From the NCBI GenBank assembly GCA_029266735.1, contig JAQSWG010000010.1:20291-84290 (forward strand): a stretch of 64,000 bases of DNA, written 5' to 3'. Shown piece by piece: positions 31,144 to 41,523 of this stretch (within the stretch, counting starts at the first letter, position 1; each line of letters opens with the position of its first letter). Under the pieces are notes generated by a model. It saw only the letters and a program-made list of their open reading frames with translations, was not told where the DNA came from and searched no databases. A program made the translations under genes and the position numbers. The DNA is from Ornithinibacter sp. (GTDB lineage: Bacteria; Actinomycetota; Actinomycetes; Actinomycetales; Dermatophilaceae).

Positions 31144-32368
31144 ATGAGCCTGTTGACCCCCCAGCGCCCCGCCGAGGGCGCTCACACGCACGACGCCACG
31201 ACGCTCGTCCCGAGCCAGTCGCGCGCCGAGCGGACGACGTCGTATGCCGTCGCCGACTTCCCGCTCCCGACCGGCCGTGAGGAGGAGTGGCGGTTCACGC
31301 CGGTCGACCGCCTCGGCGCCATGCTCCGCGACGCGCCCACCGGCGCGTGCCTGGAGTGGGCGCAGGACCTGCCGGACGGCGTGACGCTCGGCACGGCATC
31401 CGTCGAGGAGTGGCGGGCGAGCGGTGCCCCGGCGCCGGCCGACCGGGCTGCCGCCGTCGCTGCGGCCCACAGCGGTGGGGTCGCGGTGCTCGACATCCCC
31501 GCCGAGGCCGAGCTCGACACCCCCGTGCGCATCCGCCTCACCGGCGCCGAGCGCGAGGTCGTCCACGGCCACCTGCTCGTGCGTGCCGGCCGGTTCTCCC
31601 GGGCCACCGTGGTTGTCGAGCACGCGGGGGCGTCGGAGTACAGCGAAGTGCTCTCGGTCGTCGCCGCTGATGGGTCCGAGCTCACCGTCGTGACGATCCA
31701 GGAGTGGGACGACGAGAGCCACCACCTCGCCCAGCACGACGTCGTCATCGGCCGCGACGCCTCGGTGCGGCACATCGCCGTCAGCATCGGCGGGGGCATC
31801 GTCCGGATCAACACGAACGCGTCCTACACCGGCCCCGGGGGCTCGTTCGAGGGCCTCGGGGTCTACTTCGCGGATGCCGGTCAGCACCTCGAGCACCGCC
31901 TCTTCGTCGACCACGGGGCGCCGCACTGCCGCTCCAACGTCGAGTACAAGGGCGCGCTGCAGGGGGACACCGCCCATACGGTGTGGGTCGGCGACGTGCT
32001 CATCCGCGCCAGCGCGGAGGGCACCGACACCTACGAGCTGAACCGCAACCTCATCCTCACCGAGGGTGCTCGTGCCGACTCGGTCCCCAACCTCGAGATC
32101 GAGACCGGGGAGATCGTGGGCGCGGGCCACGCCTCGGCCACCGGACGATTCGACGACCAGCAGCTCTTCTACCTCATGGCGCGCGGGATCCCCGAGGACG
32201 AGGCCCGCCGCCTCGTCGTCCGCGGCTTCTTCGCGAGCGTCGTGGGTCGCATCGGCGTCCGGGAGGTGCAGGAGCGGCTCATGCAGCGTGGGTCGCATCG
32301 GCGTCCGGGAGGTGCAGGAGCGGCTCATGCAGTCCATCGAGCACGAGCTGTCCGGGGGCGAGCGGTGA
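31144..32368 (+). CDS. sufD: Fe-S cluster assembly protein SufD (C-terminus shifted by a 46-bp duplication)
   Basis: SufD partner of SufB: FPLPTGREEEWRFTPVDRLG near the N-terminus, EYSEVLSVVAADGSELTVVT, HCRSNVEYKGALQGDTAHTV, and ARGIPEDEARRLVVRGFFAS before the end. A perfect 46-bp tandem duplication (32241-32332) shifts the frame after RLMQ. As written, the reading frame from ATG 31144 continues through RGSHRRPGG into the Rieske gene and stops at 32706 (520 residues). With one copy it would end RLMQSIEHELSGGER at 32368, overlapping the Rieske GTG by 4 nt. SD is weak (GAGGACC). Confidence 0.85.
32241..32332 (+). repeat. Perfect 46-bp tandem duplication inside sufD
   Basis: Copy 1 is 32241-32286, copy 2 is 32287-32332, identical base for base. 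Length 46 is not a multiple of three, so it fuses sufD in frame with the downstream Rieske gene. Both copies encode RIGVREVQERLMQ, in different frames. Confidence 0.95.
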
Positions 32369-32706
32369 GCGAGCAGCTGACGGACAGGGGCTTCATCCGG
32401 GTGTGCCGCCTCGACGAGCTTCCCGCGGTGGGCGCTGCCGCTGCCGAGGTCGACGGCCGGCGCGTCTCCGTCGTCCGCACGGACGACGGTGATGTGCACT
32501 GCGTCGACGACACGTGCACCCACGCCAACGTCTCGCTGTCCGAGGGCGAGCTCGACGGCTGCACCGTCGAGTGCTGGCTCCACGGGTCCCGCTTCGACCT
32601 GCGCACGGGCGAGCCCACCGGTCCGCCCGCCGTCATCCCCATCGCCGTCCACACCGTCCGCATCGAGGGCGACGACGTCTATGTCGCCCTGTCCGAGGAG
32701 AGCTGA
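32365..32706 (+). CDS. Rieske-type ferredoxin of the SUF operon
   Basis: 113 residues, small soluble Rieske ferredoxin (non-heme dioxygenase ferredoxin type). Cluster motifs CTHANVSLS and CWLHGSRFDLRTGEPTGPPA give C-x-H ... C-x2-H ligands. Start GTG 32365 overlaps the ancestral sufD stop. In the sequence as given the same frame is also read from sufD. The conserved position between sufD and sufC in actinobacteria suggests electron supply for cluster assembly, but this is inference. Confidence 0.9.
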   Translation: MSEQLTDRGFIRVCRLDELPAVGAAAAEVDGRRVSVVRTDDGDVHCVDDTCTHANVSLSEGELDGCTVECWLHGSRFDLRTGEPTGPPAVIPIAVHTVRIEGDDVYVALSEES

Positions 32707-32713
32707 GCACCGC

Positions 32714-33481
32714 ATGACCACCCTTGAGATCAAGGACCTCCACGTCTCCGTCCAGACCGAGGAGGGCTCCGCCACGGAGATCCTCCGCGGGGTGACCCTG
32801 ACGATCCGATCCGGCGAGACCCACGCGATCATGGGCCCCAACGGGTCGGGCAAGTCCACCCTCGCCTACTCCGTCGCCGGTCACCCGAAGTACACGGTGA
32901 CGTCCGGCTCGGTGACCCTCGACGGTGAGGACGTCCTCGCGATGAAGGTCGACGAGCGTGCCCGGGCCGGGCTGTTCCTCGCGATGCAGTATCCCGTCGA
33001 GGTCCCCGGGGTGTCGGTGTCGAACTTCCTGCGGACCGCCAAGACCGCCATCGACGGCGAGTCGCCGAAGCTGCGCACCTGGGTCAAGGACATGAGGGGC
33101 GCCATGGGCAACCTCCGCATGGACCCGGCGTTCGCCGAGCGCAACGTCAACGAGGGCTTCTCGGGCGGCGAGAAGAAGCGTCACGAGATCCTCCAGATGG
33201 AGCTGCTCCGCCCCCGGATCGCCATCCTCGACGAGACCGACTCCGGCCTCGACGTCGACGCCCTGCGGGTGGTGTCCGAGGGCGTCAACCGAGCCAAGGA
33301 AGCCACCGGCGCCGGCGTGGTGCTCATCACGCACTACACGCGCATCCTGCGCTACATCACGCCCGACTTCGTCCACGTCTTCGTCGACGGCCGGATCGCC
33401 GAGGAGGGTGGCCACGAGCTCGCGGACCGCCTCGAGGCGGAGGGCTACGACCGCTTCCTTCCCGAGACCGCCGAGGCCTGA
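32714..33481 (+). CDS. sufC: Fe-S cluster assembly ATPase SufC
   Basis: 255-residue ABC-type ATPase of the SufBCD scaffold. Walker A IMGPNGSGKSTLAYSVAG, SufC-type NEGFSGGEKKRHEILQMELL signature, Walker B IAILDETDSGLDVDAL and THYTRILRYI. ATG 32714 lies 7 nt after the Rieske stop. Cytosolic, not a transporter. Confidence 0.97.
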   Translation: MTTLEIKDLHVSVQTEEGSATEILRGVTLTIRSGETHAIMGPNGSGKSTLAYSVAGHPKYTVTSGSVTLDGEDVLAMKVDERARAGLFLAMQYPVEVPGVSVSNFLRTAKTAIDGESPKLRTWVKDMRGAMGNLRMDPAFAERNVNEGFSGGEKKRHEILQMELLRPRIAILDETDSGLDVDALRVVSEGVNRAKEATGAGVVLITHYTRILRYITPDFVHVFVDGRIAEEGGHELADRLEAEGYDRFLPETAEA

Positions 33482-34776
<1,295 letters not shown>

Positions 34777-34777
<1 letters not shown>

Positions 34778-35223
34778 TGGACCTCTACCAGGAGCTCATC
34801 CTCGAGCACTACAAGCGGCCGGTGCGCGCCGGGCTCCGGGAGCCCTTCGAGGCGGAGGTCCGCCACGTCAACCCGACCTGCGGTGACGAGGTGACGCTGC
34901 GGGTCCACGTCGCCGGTCGTGGCGGCGACGCCGTCGTCGAGGACGTGTCCTACGACGCCATGGGCTGCTCGATCAGCGTGGCCTCGGCGTCGATCCTCGC
35001 CGAGGAGATCACCGGAGGGTCCGTCACGCACGCCCGCGAGACGTACGAGGCCATGCACTCGATGCTCACGAGCAAGGGGGAGGACCCCGGCGACGAGGAG
35101 AAGATCGGCGACGGCGTCGCCCTGGCCGGCGTCGCGAAGTACCCCGCCCGCATCAAGTGCGCCCTCCTGTCGTGGATGGCGTTCTCCGATGCCCTGCACC
35201 AGGCCGAAGGAGCCCAGCAGTGA
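34777..35223 (+). CDS. sufU: SufU sulfur-transfer protein
   Basis: 148 residues, zinc-dependent sulfur acceptor that activates SufS. YQELILEHYKRPVRAGLRE, ligand Cys in NPTCGDEV, GCSISVASASIL and IKCALLSW. ATG shares one base with the sufS stop (TGATG). Replaces SufE in this operon type. Confidence 0.95.
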
Positions 35224-35546
35224 CCCAGACCAGCACCCCTGCGAACGTCGCCGACATCGAGGAGGCCCTGCGCGATGTCGTGGACCCCGAGCTCGGCATC
35301 AACGTCGTCGACCTCGGCCTCGTCTACGGCATCACCGTCGACGGCCAGAACCACGCCGTCATCGACATGACGCTGACCTCCGCTGCCTGCCCCCTCACCG
35401 ACGTCATCGAGGACCAGACGGCCCAGTCCCTCGAGGGGCTGGTCTCCTCGTACCGCGTCAACTGGGTCTGGATGCCGCCGTGGGGACCGGACAAGATCAC
35501 CGACGACGGCCGGGAGCAGCTGCGGGCCCTCGGGTTCAACATCTGA
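35220..35546 (+). CDS. sufT: SufT/MIP18 family metal-sulfur cluster assembly protein
   Basis: 108 residues, DUF59. VDPELGINVVDLGLVYGI and the conserved cysteine in SAACPLTDVIEDQ. Likely helps cluster maturation or carriage. GTG 35220 overlaps sufU stop by 4 nt. Last SUF cistron. Confidence 0.93.
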   Translation: MTQTSTPANVADIEEALRDVVDPELGINVVDLGLVYGITVDGQNHAVIDMTLTSAACPLTDVIEDQTAQSLEGLVSSYRVNWVWMPPWGPDKITDDGREQLRALGFNI

Positions 35547-35556
35547 TCCGCCGCAG

Positions 35557-36078
35557 GTGACCACCCGCGTCGTCGAGGTCTCGCCCGAGCGGCTCGACGG
35601 CTGGCTCGAGCGGTTCCACGCCAACAACCCGGAGGGTCCCCAGCGGGTCGCGGGCCTCGATCGCTTCGACCACGACCGGCTCGCCGTGCTGCTCGTCCGC
35701 CGCGGCGGCTACGCCGTGGGCGTCGCCGAGGGGGGCCGGCTCACGGCGCACAAGGTCGGGTCCCGCTACGTGCAGTCGCGGACCGCGGCCGGTGGCTGGA
35801 GCCAGCAGCGCTTCGCGCGGCGGCGGGCCAACCAGGCCGACGAGCTCGTGCGCGCCGCTGCCGAGCACGCCGTCCGCCTGCTGACCGGCATCCGGGTGGA
35901 GGGCCTCGTGCTCGGAGGCGACCGGGCGCTCGCGGCGGTGCTGCTCGACGAGCCCGCGCTGGACGGCATCCGCGACCTGCCGCGCCGTGAGCTCTACGAC
36001 CTTCCGGACCCGCGCCTGTCCGTGCTCGAGCAGGCGGTGGACCGCGGCCGCGCCGTGCGCGTCACCATCGAGGAGTAG
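35557..36078 (+). CDS. acVLRF1-family peptidyl-tRNA hydrolase
   Basis: 173 residues. Matches the actinobacterial VLRF1/Vms1-related release-factor-like family: VGSRYVQSRTAAGGWSQQRF with the RRANQA basic segment after it, and LVLGGDRALAAVLLDEPAL. Vms1/VLRF1 proteins cleave peptidyl-tRNA on stalled 60S/50S subunits; here the role in rescue of stalled nascent chains is inferred from family. Begins 10 nt after sufT, so it may be cotranscribed. Confidence 0.8.
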   Translation: MTTRVVEVSPERLDGWLERFHANNPEGPQRVAGLDRFDHDRLAVLLVRRGGYAVGVAEGGRLTAHKVGSRYVQSRTAAGGWSQQRFARRRANQADELVRAAAEHAVRLLTGIRVEGLVLGGDRALAAVLLDEPALDGIRDLPRRELYDLPDPRLSVLEQAVDRGRAVRVTIEE

Positions 36079-36102
36079 TCGTCGCGAGGTCGCGGTAGAG
36101 GG

Positions 36103-37011
36103 TCAGTTGACGGAGTCGACCGCGAAGGTGTCGCACTGGTTGAGGTCGCCGGTCTCGTAGCCCCGGAGGAACCACCGCTGGCGCGCCTCGGCAGACCCAT
36201 GGGTCCAGCTCTCGGGGCTCACCCGGCCCTGGGTCTTCTCCTGGATGCGGTCGTCACCGACCGCGGCGGCCGCCGACAGCGCGTCCTGGATGTCCTGGTC
36301 GGTCAGCGGCTTGAGGAACGCCTGCCCGGTGTCCTCGTCCTTCACGGTGGTCGCGTGGTTCACCCACGCGCCGGCCAGACAGTCGGCCATGAGCTCGATC
36401 CGTACCCCGCCGGACTCGGGACCCTGCGGGTCCTGCTGGGCTCGGTCGAGCAGGCCGAGCTGGTCCTGCAGCGCGTGGCCGTACTCATGGGCGACGACGT
36501 ACTCCTGGGCGAGCGGCCCGGCACTGCTGCCGAACTGCTGCTCGAGGATCTGGAAGAACTCGGCGTCGATGTAGACCCGCTTGTCGAGCGGGCAGTAGAA
36601 CGGACCCACCTGGTTGCTCGCGGTGCCGCAGGCGGACTGCGTGGAGCCGCTGTAGAGCACCGTCTCGGTGGGCTGCCATTCCTTGCCGAAGCGGGGCAGC
36701 TCCCCCTCCCAGAAGGCCTGGACGGAGTTGACGGTGCCGATGACGCGGCACTCGGTGTTCCGGTTCGCGTCGGCGCCGGTCTTGCACTCCTCGAAGGCGT
36801 TCTCGTCCTGGTTTCCCGCGGCCTGGACCTGGCCGGGGTCGAAGGCACTTCCCCCGCCCGGCAGGCTGCCGGGGTTGATGCCGAAGATGAGGGCGAGAAC
36901 GAGCATGACGATGCCGCCGAGGCCCCCGCCGACCACCATGCCGCCCGGGCCGCCGCCGCCTCCGCCCCTCACCTGAGAGGTGTCCAGGGTGACGTTGTCG
37001 TTGAAGCTCAT
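36103..37011 (-). CDS. Neutral zinc metallopeptidase (YpfJ family)
   Basis: 302 residues. N-terminal cytosolic segment with poly-Gly, one membrane helix (GGIVMLVLALIFGI), then an extracellular domain with HEYGH zinc motif (VVAHEYGHALQDQLGLL) and the third-ligand region IELMADCLAGAW. Several Cys suggest disulfides. YpfJ proteins lack a defined substrate. Convergent with the VLRF1 gene, 24 nt between stops. Confidence 0.9.
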   Translation of the reverse strand: MSFNDNVTLDTSQVRGGGGGGPGGMVVGGGLGGIVMLVLALIFGINPGSLPGGGSAFDPGQVQAAGNQDENAFEECKTGADANRNTECRVIGTVNSVQAFWEGELPRFGKEWQPTETVLYSGSTQSACGTASNQVGPFYCPLDKRVYIDAEFFQILEQQFGSSAGPLAQEYVVAHEYGHALQDQLGLLDRAQQDPQGPESGGVRIELMADCLAGAWVNHATTVKDEDTGQAFLKPLTDQDIQDALSAAAAVGDDRIQEKTQGRVSPESWTHGSAEARQRWFLRGYETGDLNQCDTFAVDSVN

Positions 37012-37059
37012 GGGTGGCCTCCGGAGCCGGGGGATGACCGCGCGGTGCGCAGGGCCACC

Positions 37060-37066
37060 TAGACTA
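37060..37066. promoter_or_regulatory. Overlapping divergent -10 elements (TAGACT plus, TAGTCT minus)
   Basis: TAGACT (37060-37065, plus) would serve the ABC-F gene with a ~72-nt leader; TAGTCT (37066-37061, minus) would serve the peptidase with a ~43-nt leader. Both genes have longer leaders than the leaderless set. Confidence 0.4.
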
Positions 37067-37143
37067 GACGCCGACAGCCCGTTGCCGTGCGTCCCGCGCA
37101 CGCCCCGTGACGCGCCCGTCCGCACCCCTTCGAAAGGCCCTCC

Positions 37144-38742
37144 GTGATCACCGCTGCCTCCGTCGAGCTGCGCGCAGGGTCCCGCCTGCTCCTCGACGCC
37201 GTGAGCTTCCGGGTGGCACCCGGAGACCGCGTCGGTCTCGTGGGGCGCAACGGTGCCGGCAAGACGACCCTGACGAAGGCCCTCGCCGGCCTCACCCAGC
37301 CGGCCGCCGGAACCATCACGCGCACCGGCGAGGTCGGCTACCTGCCCCAGGACCCGCGTGGGGTCGACCTCGACGTCACGGCCCGGGACCGGGTCCTGTC
37401 CGCGCGTGGCCTCGACACGATCGTGCGCGACCTGCGCGCCGCCGAGGTGGCGATGGGCACCGAGGCGGGCGAGAGGCAGGAGCGGGCCATGCGCCGCTAC
37501 ACCCGGCTCGACGCCGAGTTCACGGCCGCCGGCGGGTATGCCGCCGAGTCCGAGGCCGCTGCGATCGCCGGTGCGCTCGGCCTCGACGAGCGGGTGCTCG
37601 GGCAGACCCTCGGGACCCTCTCCGGCGGCCAGCGGCGCCGCATCGAGCTGGCGCGCATCCTGTTCTCCGGAGCGGAGACCCTGTTGCTCGACGAGCCGAC
37701 GAACCACCTCGACGCCGACTCGATCACCTGGCTGCGCGACCACCTGAGGGGTTACAAGGGAGGGCTCGTCGTCATCTCGCACGACGTCGACCTGCTCGAG
37801 GCGGTCGTCAACAAGGTGTTCCACCTCGACGCCAACCGCGGTGAGCTCGACCAGTACAGCCTCGGCTGGCGCGCCTACCTCCAGCAGCGGGAGACCGACG
37901 AACGGCGCCGCAAGCGCGAGCGCGCGAACGCGGAGAAGAAGGCGTCCGTGCTCATGGCCCAGGCGGACAAGATGCGCGCCAAGGCCACGAAGACGGTGGC
38001 CGCCCAGAACATGGCGAGGCGGGCCGAGCGACTGCTCTCCGGCCTCGAGGCCGAGCGCGCCCACGACAAGGTGGCGAAGCTCCGCTTCCCCAAACCGGCG
38101 GCGTGCGGGAGGACTCCGCTGCGGGCCAGCGGCCTGTCGAGGTCGTACGGGTCGCAGGAGGTCTTCACCGACGTCGACCTGGCGATCGACCGGGGCTCCC
38201 GCGTCGTCGTACTGGGCCTCAACGGTGCCGGCAAGACCACGCTCCTGAGGATGTTGGCCGGGGTCGACCCGCCCGACACCGGGGAGGTCGAGCCCGGTCA
38301 CGGGCTGAAGATCGGCTACTACGCCCAGGAGCACGAGAACCTCGACGTCGACCGGACCGTCCTGGAGAACATGAAGTCGGCCGCTCCTGACCTGGGGGAG
38401 ACCGATGTGCGCAAGGTGCTCGGGTCGTTCCTCTTCAGCGGTGACGACGTCCAGAAGCCTGCCGGAGTGCTCTCAGGTGGGGAGAAGACCCGTCTGTCGC
38501 TGGCCCTCCTCGTCGTGTCGTCGGCGAACGTCCTCCTCCTCGACGAGCCGACGAACAACCTCGATCCGGCCTCGCGCGAGGAGATCCTCGGAGCACTGCG
38601 GACCTACGAGGGCGCGGTCGTCCTCGTCACCCACGACGAGGGCGCCGTCGACGCCCTGGAGCCGGAGCGGATCCTTCTCCTGCCCGACGGCGTCGAGGAC
38701 CTCTTCAGCACCGACTACCGGGACCTCGTCGCCCTCGCCTGA
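37144..38742 (+). CDS. ABC-F family ATPase
   Basis: 532 residues with two ABC cassettes and no membrane segments: Walker A GRNGAGKTTL and GLNGAGKTTL, signatures LSGGQRRRIELARIL and LSGGEKTRLSLALLV, Walker B LLLDEPTNHLD and LLLDEPTNNLD, and a charged interdomain linker (ETDERRRKRERANAEKKAS). ABC-F proteins act on the ribosome (EttA/Uup-like translation factors, some antibiotic resistance). No antibiotic cluster nearby, so a housekeeping role is likelier. GTG start with GAAAGG SD. Confidence 0.93.
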   Translation: MITAASVELRAGSRLLLDAVSFRVAPGDRVGLVGRNGAGKTTLTKALAGLTQPAAGTITRTGEVGYLPQDPRGVDLDVTARDRVLSARGLDTIVRDLRAAEVAMGTEAGERQERAMRRYTRLDAEFTAAGGYAAESEAAAIAGALGLDERVLGQTLGTLSGGQRRRIELARILFSGAETLLLDEPTNHLDADSITWLRDHLRGYKGGLVVISHDVDLLEAVVNKVFHLDANRGELDQYSLGWRAYLQQRETDERRRKRERANAEKKASVLMAQADKMRAKATKTVAAQNMARRAERLLSGLEAERAHDKVAKLRFPKPAACGRTPLRASGLSRSYGSQEVFTDVDLAIDRGSRVVVLGLNGAGKTTLLRMLAGVDPPDTGEVEPGHGLKIGYYAQEHENLDVDRTVLENMKSAAPDLGETDVRKVLGSFLFSGDDVQKPAGVLSGGEKTRLSLALLVVSSANVLLLDEPTNNLDPASREEILGALRTYEGAVVLVTHDEGAVDALEPERILLLPDGVEDLFSTDYRDLVALA

Positions 38743-38857
38743 GACTCGGTGGTCGTCGACCGAGGTCCGTCGTCCGTGGCGTGCTCAAGGTCGTGAGGAA
38801 CACCTGTCGGTAGCGGGTGGTTGACTACGCCGCACACGAGCGACGAGGAGCACCACT

Positions 38858-40603
38858 GTGAGCATGCACGGCTGGCAGGCGATGCGGAGCCTCAGCAGGG
38901 ACTCCAGCGTGGCCGACCGCCGGCTCACCCCCGGCACGACGAGGCGCGTTCTGGGGTATGCCGCCCCCTACCGCACGCAGATCGGGTTCTTCCTCGCCCT
39001 CGTCGTCGTCGAGGCGGTGCTCGTGGTCGCGACGCCGCTGCTCCTCAAGTCGCTCATCGACGACGGCATCATTCCCAAGGACTCCGCGGTCGTGGTCCGG
39101 CTGGCCCTCATCGTGGCCGGCCTGGCGATCCTCGGCGCCGTGCTGACGCTGGTCGAGCGGTGGTTCTCCTCGAGGATCGGGGAGGGGCTCATCTACGACC
39201 TGCGCACCGAGGTCTTCGGCCACGTGCTCCGGCAGCCCGTCGCCTTCTTCACCCGAGCCCAGACCGGTGCCCTCGTCACTCGCCTCGGCAACGACGTCAT
39301 CGGGGCGCAGCAGGCGTTCACCTCGGTGCTCTCCAGCGTCGTCAGCAACGCCATCTCGCTCGTCCTCATCGTCGGCGCCATGGCGTCGCTGTCCTGGCAG
39401 CTGACCCTCGGTGCCCTGGCCCTCGTCCCCTTCTTCCTCCTGCCCGCCCGGTTCATGGGCCGGCGGCTCGCGGGCCTGGCACACGAGCAGATGGTCCTCA
39501 ACGCCGATCTGGGGACCCGGATGACCGAGCGGTTCAACGTCGCGGGCGCGCTCCTCGTCAAGCTCTTCGGCAGGCCTGCCACCGAGGACCACGAGTACGC
39601 GGTCCGTGCCGGGCAGGTGCGCGACATCGGCGTCCGGATCGCGCTCAACCGGTCGATCTTCTTCGTCGCCCTGACGCTGGTGGCCTCGCTGGCGACGGCC
39701 ATGATCTACGGGGTCGGTGGCGTGATGGCGGTCAACGACACCCTGACCGTCGGCACCCTCCTGGCCCTCACGGCACTCCTGGCGCGGCTCTACGGACCCC
39801 TCACGGCCATCTCCAACGTCCGCGTCGACGTCATGACGGCGCTCGTGTCGTTCGAGCGGGTCTTCGAGGTGCTCGACCTCCGCCGTGGCGGCGGCCAGGT
39901 GCTGCGCGACGTGTCGTTCAGCGTGGAGCCGGGCACCCTCGTCGCCCTCGTGGGACCGAGCGGCGCCGGGAAGACGACCATCACGGCACTGGTGGCCCGG
40001 CTCTACGACCCGACACGAGGCTCCGTCAAGGTCAACGGCGTCGACCTGCGCGACGCGACGCTGGAGTCGCTGCACGACGCCGTCGGCGTCGTGACGCAGG
40101 AGGCGCACCTCTTCCACGACACGATCCGAGCCAACCTCGCCTATGCAGCGCCCGGAGCCACCGAGGGGGACATGGTCCGCGCCCTGCGTGCTGCGCAGGT
40201 GTGGTCGCTCGTGGAGTCGCTGCCCTCAGGTCTCGACACCGTCGTCGGTGACCGCGGACACCGGCTGTCAGGAGGGGAGAAGCAACGGCTCGCCATCGCC
40301 CGGCTGCTCCTGAAGGGCCCTGGGCTCATCGTCCTCGACGAGGCCACCGCACACCTCGACAGCGAGTCCGAGCAGGCGTTGCAGAAGGCCCTCGACGAGG
40401 CGCTGCGCGATCGCACCGCACTCGTCATCGCGCACCGCCTCTCGACCGTGCGGCACGCCGACCTCATCCTCGTCGTCGACGACGGCCGGATCGTCGAGCG
40501 CGGCAGCCACGCAGAGCTCGTCGCCGCCGGTGGCCTGTACGCCGAGCTCTACAAGACCCAGTTCAGCGAAGAGCTCGACCAGGTGCTCGACGTCCGCGCG
40601 TGA
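38858..40603 (+). CDS. ABC exporter half-transporter, apparently lacking the start of its nucleotide-binding domain
   Basis: 581 residues, type IV ABC exporter: six-helix membrane domain, then Walker A GPSGAGKTT, Q-loop VTQEAHLF, LSGGEKQRLAIARLLL, Walker B LIVLDEATAHLD, switch IAHRLSTV. The join RVFEVLDLRRGGGQVLRDVS (~residues 333-352) is too short. Relatives have ~45-60 residues here, including the first beta-strands and the A-loop aromatic that stacks on ATP. An in-frame deletion near 39870-39890 is likely, real or an assembly artefact. GTG 38858 has GGAG upstream; an ATG two codons on is possible. Confidence 0.85.
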   Translation: MSMHGWQAMRSLSRDSSVADRRLTPGTTRRVLGYAAPYRTQIGFFLALVVVEAVLVVATPLLLKSLIDDGIIPKDSAVVVRLALIVAGLAILGAVLTLVERWFSSRIGEGLIYDLRTEVFGHVLRQPVAFFTRAQTGALVTRLGNDVIGAQQAFTSVLSSVVSNAISLVLIVGAMASLSWQLTLGALALVPFFLLPARFMGRRLAGLAHEQMVLNADLGTRMTERFNVAGALLVKLFGRPATEDHEYAVRAGQVRDIGVRIALNRSIFFVALTLVASLATAMIYGVGGVMAVNDTLTVGTLLALTALLARLYGPLTAISNVRVDVMTALVSFERVFEVLDLRRGGGQVLRDVSFSVEPGTLVALVGPSGAGKTTITALVARLYDPTRGSVKVNGVDLRDATLESLHDAVGVVTQEAHLFHDTIRANLAYAAPGATEGDMVRALRAAQVWSLVESLPSGLDTVVGDRGHRLSGGEKQRLAIARLLLKGPGLIVLDEATAHLDSESEQALQKALDEALRDRTALVIAHRLSTVRHADLILVVDDGRIVERGSHAELVAAGGLYAELYKTQFSEELDQVLDVRA

Positions 40604-40667
40604 ACCGCCGACCGCGCGATCCTCGCGGGGATGACGGCGGCGGAGGTGGCCGTGCGATGATCCGCGC

Positions 40668-41495
40668 GTGGCTTCCGACGGCAGCGTGTGGACCGATGAC
40701 CGAGTGAGGGTCGGGGGTGGGGAGCTGTTCTACCGCCGGGCCATCGGACTCACGGATGCCGTGCCCATCCTTCATGTGCACGGCTTCGCCATCTCGGGGG
40801 CGTACCTCATGCCGACGGCGCGGCGGCTCGTGCGACACGGCGTCAACATCGTGCCGGACCTGCCGGGGTACGGACGAAGCCGTCGGCGGGGGCGCCCGCT
40901 GGACATCGGCGAGCTCGCCGACGCCGTGCTGGCGTTCGTCGACGCCCTCGACCTCGACAAGGTGGTTCTCGTCGGCAACTCCATGGGGTGTCCGGTGAGC
41001 CTCGAGGTCGCGCACGCCGCCCCGGACCGGGTGGACCGGATCGTCCTGGTGTCGCCCGCGGGCGGGCTCCACAACCAGCCGCTCCCCAGGGCTCTCCTGC
41101 AGCTGTTCCAGGACGGCATGCGCGAGTCACCGCGAATGGCCGGCGTGGCGGTGCCTGACTACGTGCGTTTCGGCCCGCTGAACGCCCTGCGGCTCTTCCA
41201 CCAGCTGACGCTGTTCCCGTCCCTCGAGCGGCTCGTGCACACTCCCGTGCCCGCGCTGGCGGTGCTCGGCAGCCGGGACCCGCTGATGCCGGGCCCACCC
41301 CGGGTCGTCGAGGTGGCCCGGATGTCCCCCGAGCACGTGAGTGTCGTGGTCATCCACGGCGCGGCGCATGCCATCAACTTCAGCCACCCCGGCGAGCTCG
41401 CCAACGTGATCTCGGCGTGGCTGGAGGGCCGCGAGATCATCGACGATCCGGATGAGCCGGGGGAGGCACGGGTCTTCCCGGTTCCGCGCGACTGA
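40668..41495 (+). CDS. Alpha/beta hydrolase
   Basis: 275 residues. Oxyanion-hole region LHVHGFAISG, nucleophile elbow GNSMGCP (Ser), acid in VLGSRDPLMP and catalytic His in GAAHAINFSHP. Substrate not deducible. GTG 40668 has no SD. Convergent with the SURF1 gene. Confidence 0.88.
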   Translation: MASDGSVWTDDRVRVGGGELFYRRAIGLTDAVPILHVHGFAISGAYLMPTARRLVRHGVNIVPDLPGYGRSRRRGRPLDIGELADAVLAFVDALDLDKVVLVGNSMGCPVSLEVAHAAPDRVDRIVLVSPAGGLHNQPLPRALLQLFQDGMRESPRMAGVAVPDYVRFGPLNALRLFHQLTLFPSLERLVHTPVPALAVLGSRDPLMPGPPRVVEVARMSPEHVSVVVIHGAAHAINFSHPGELANVISAWLEGREIIDDPDEPGEARVFPVPRD

Positions 41496-41523
41496 GGAGA
41501 CGAGGACCGCGAACGCCCGTGCG

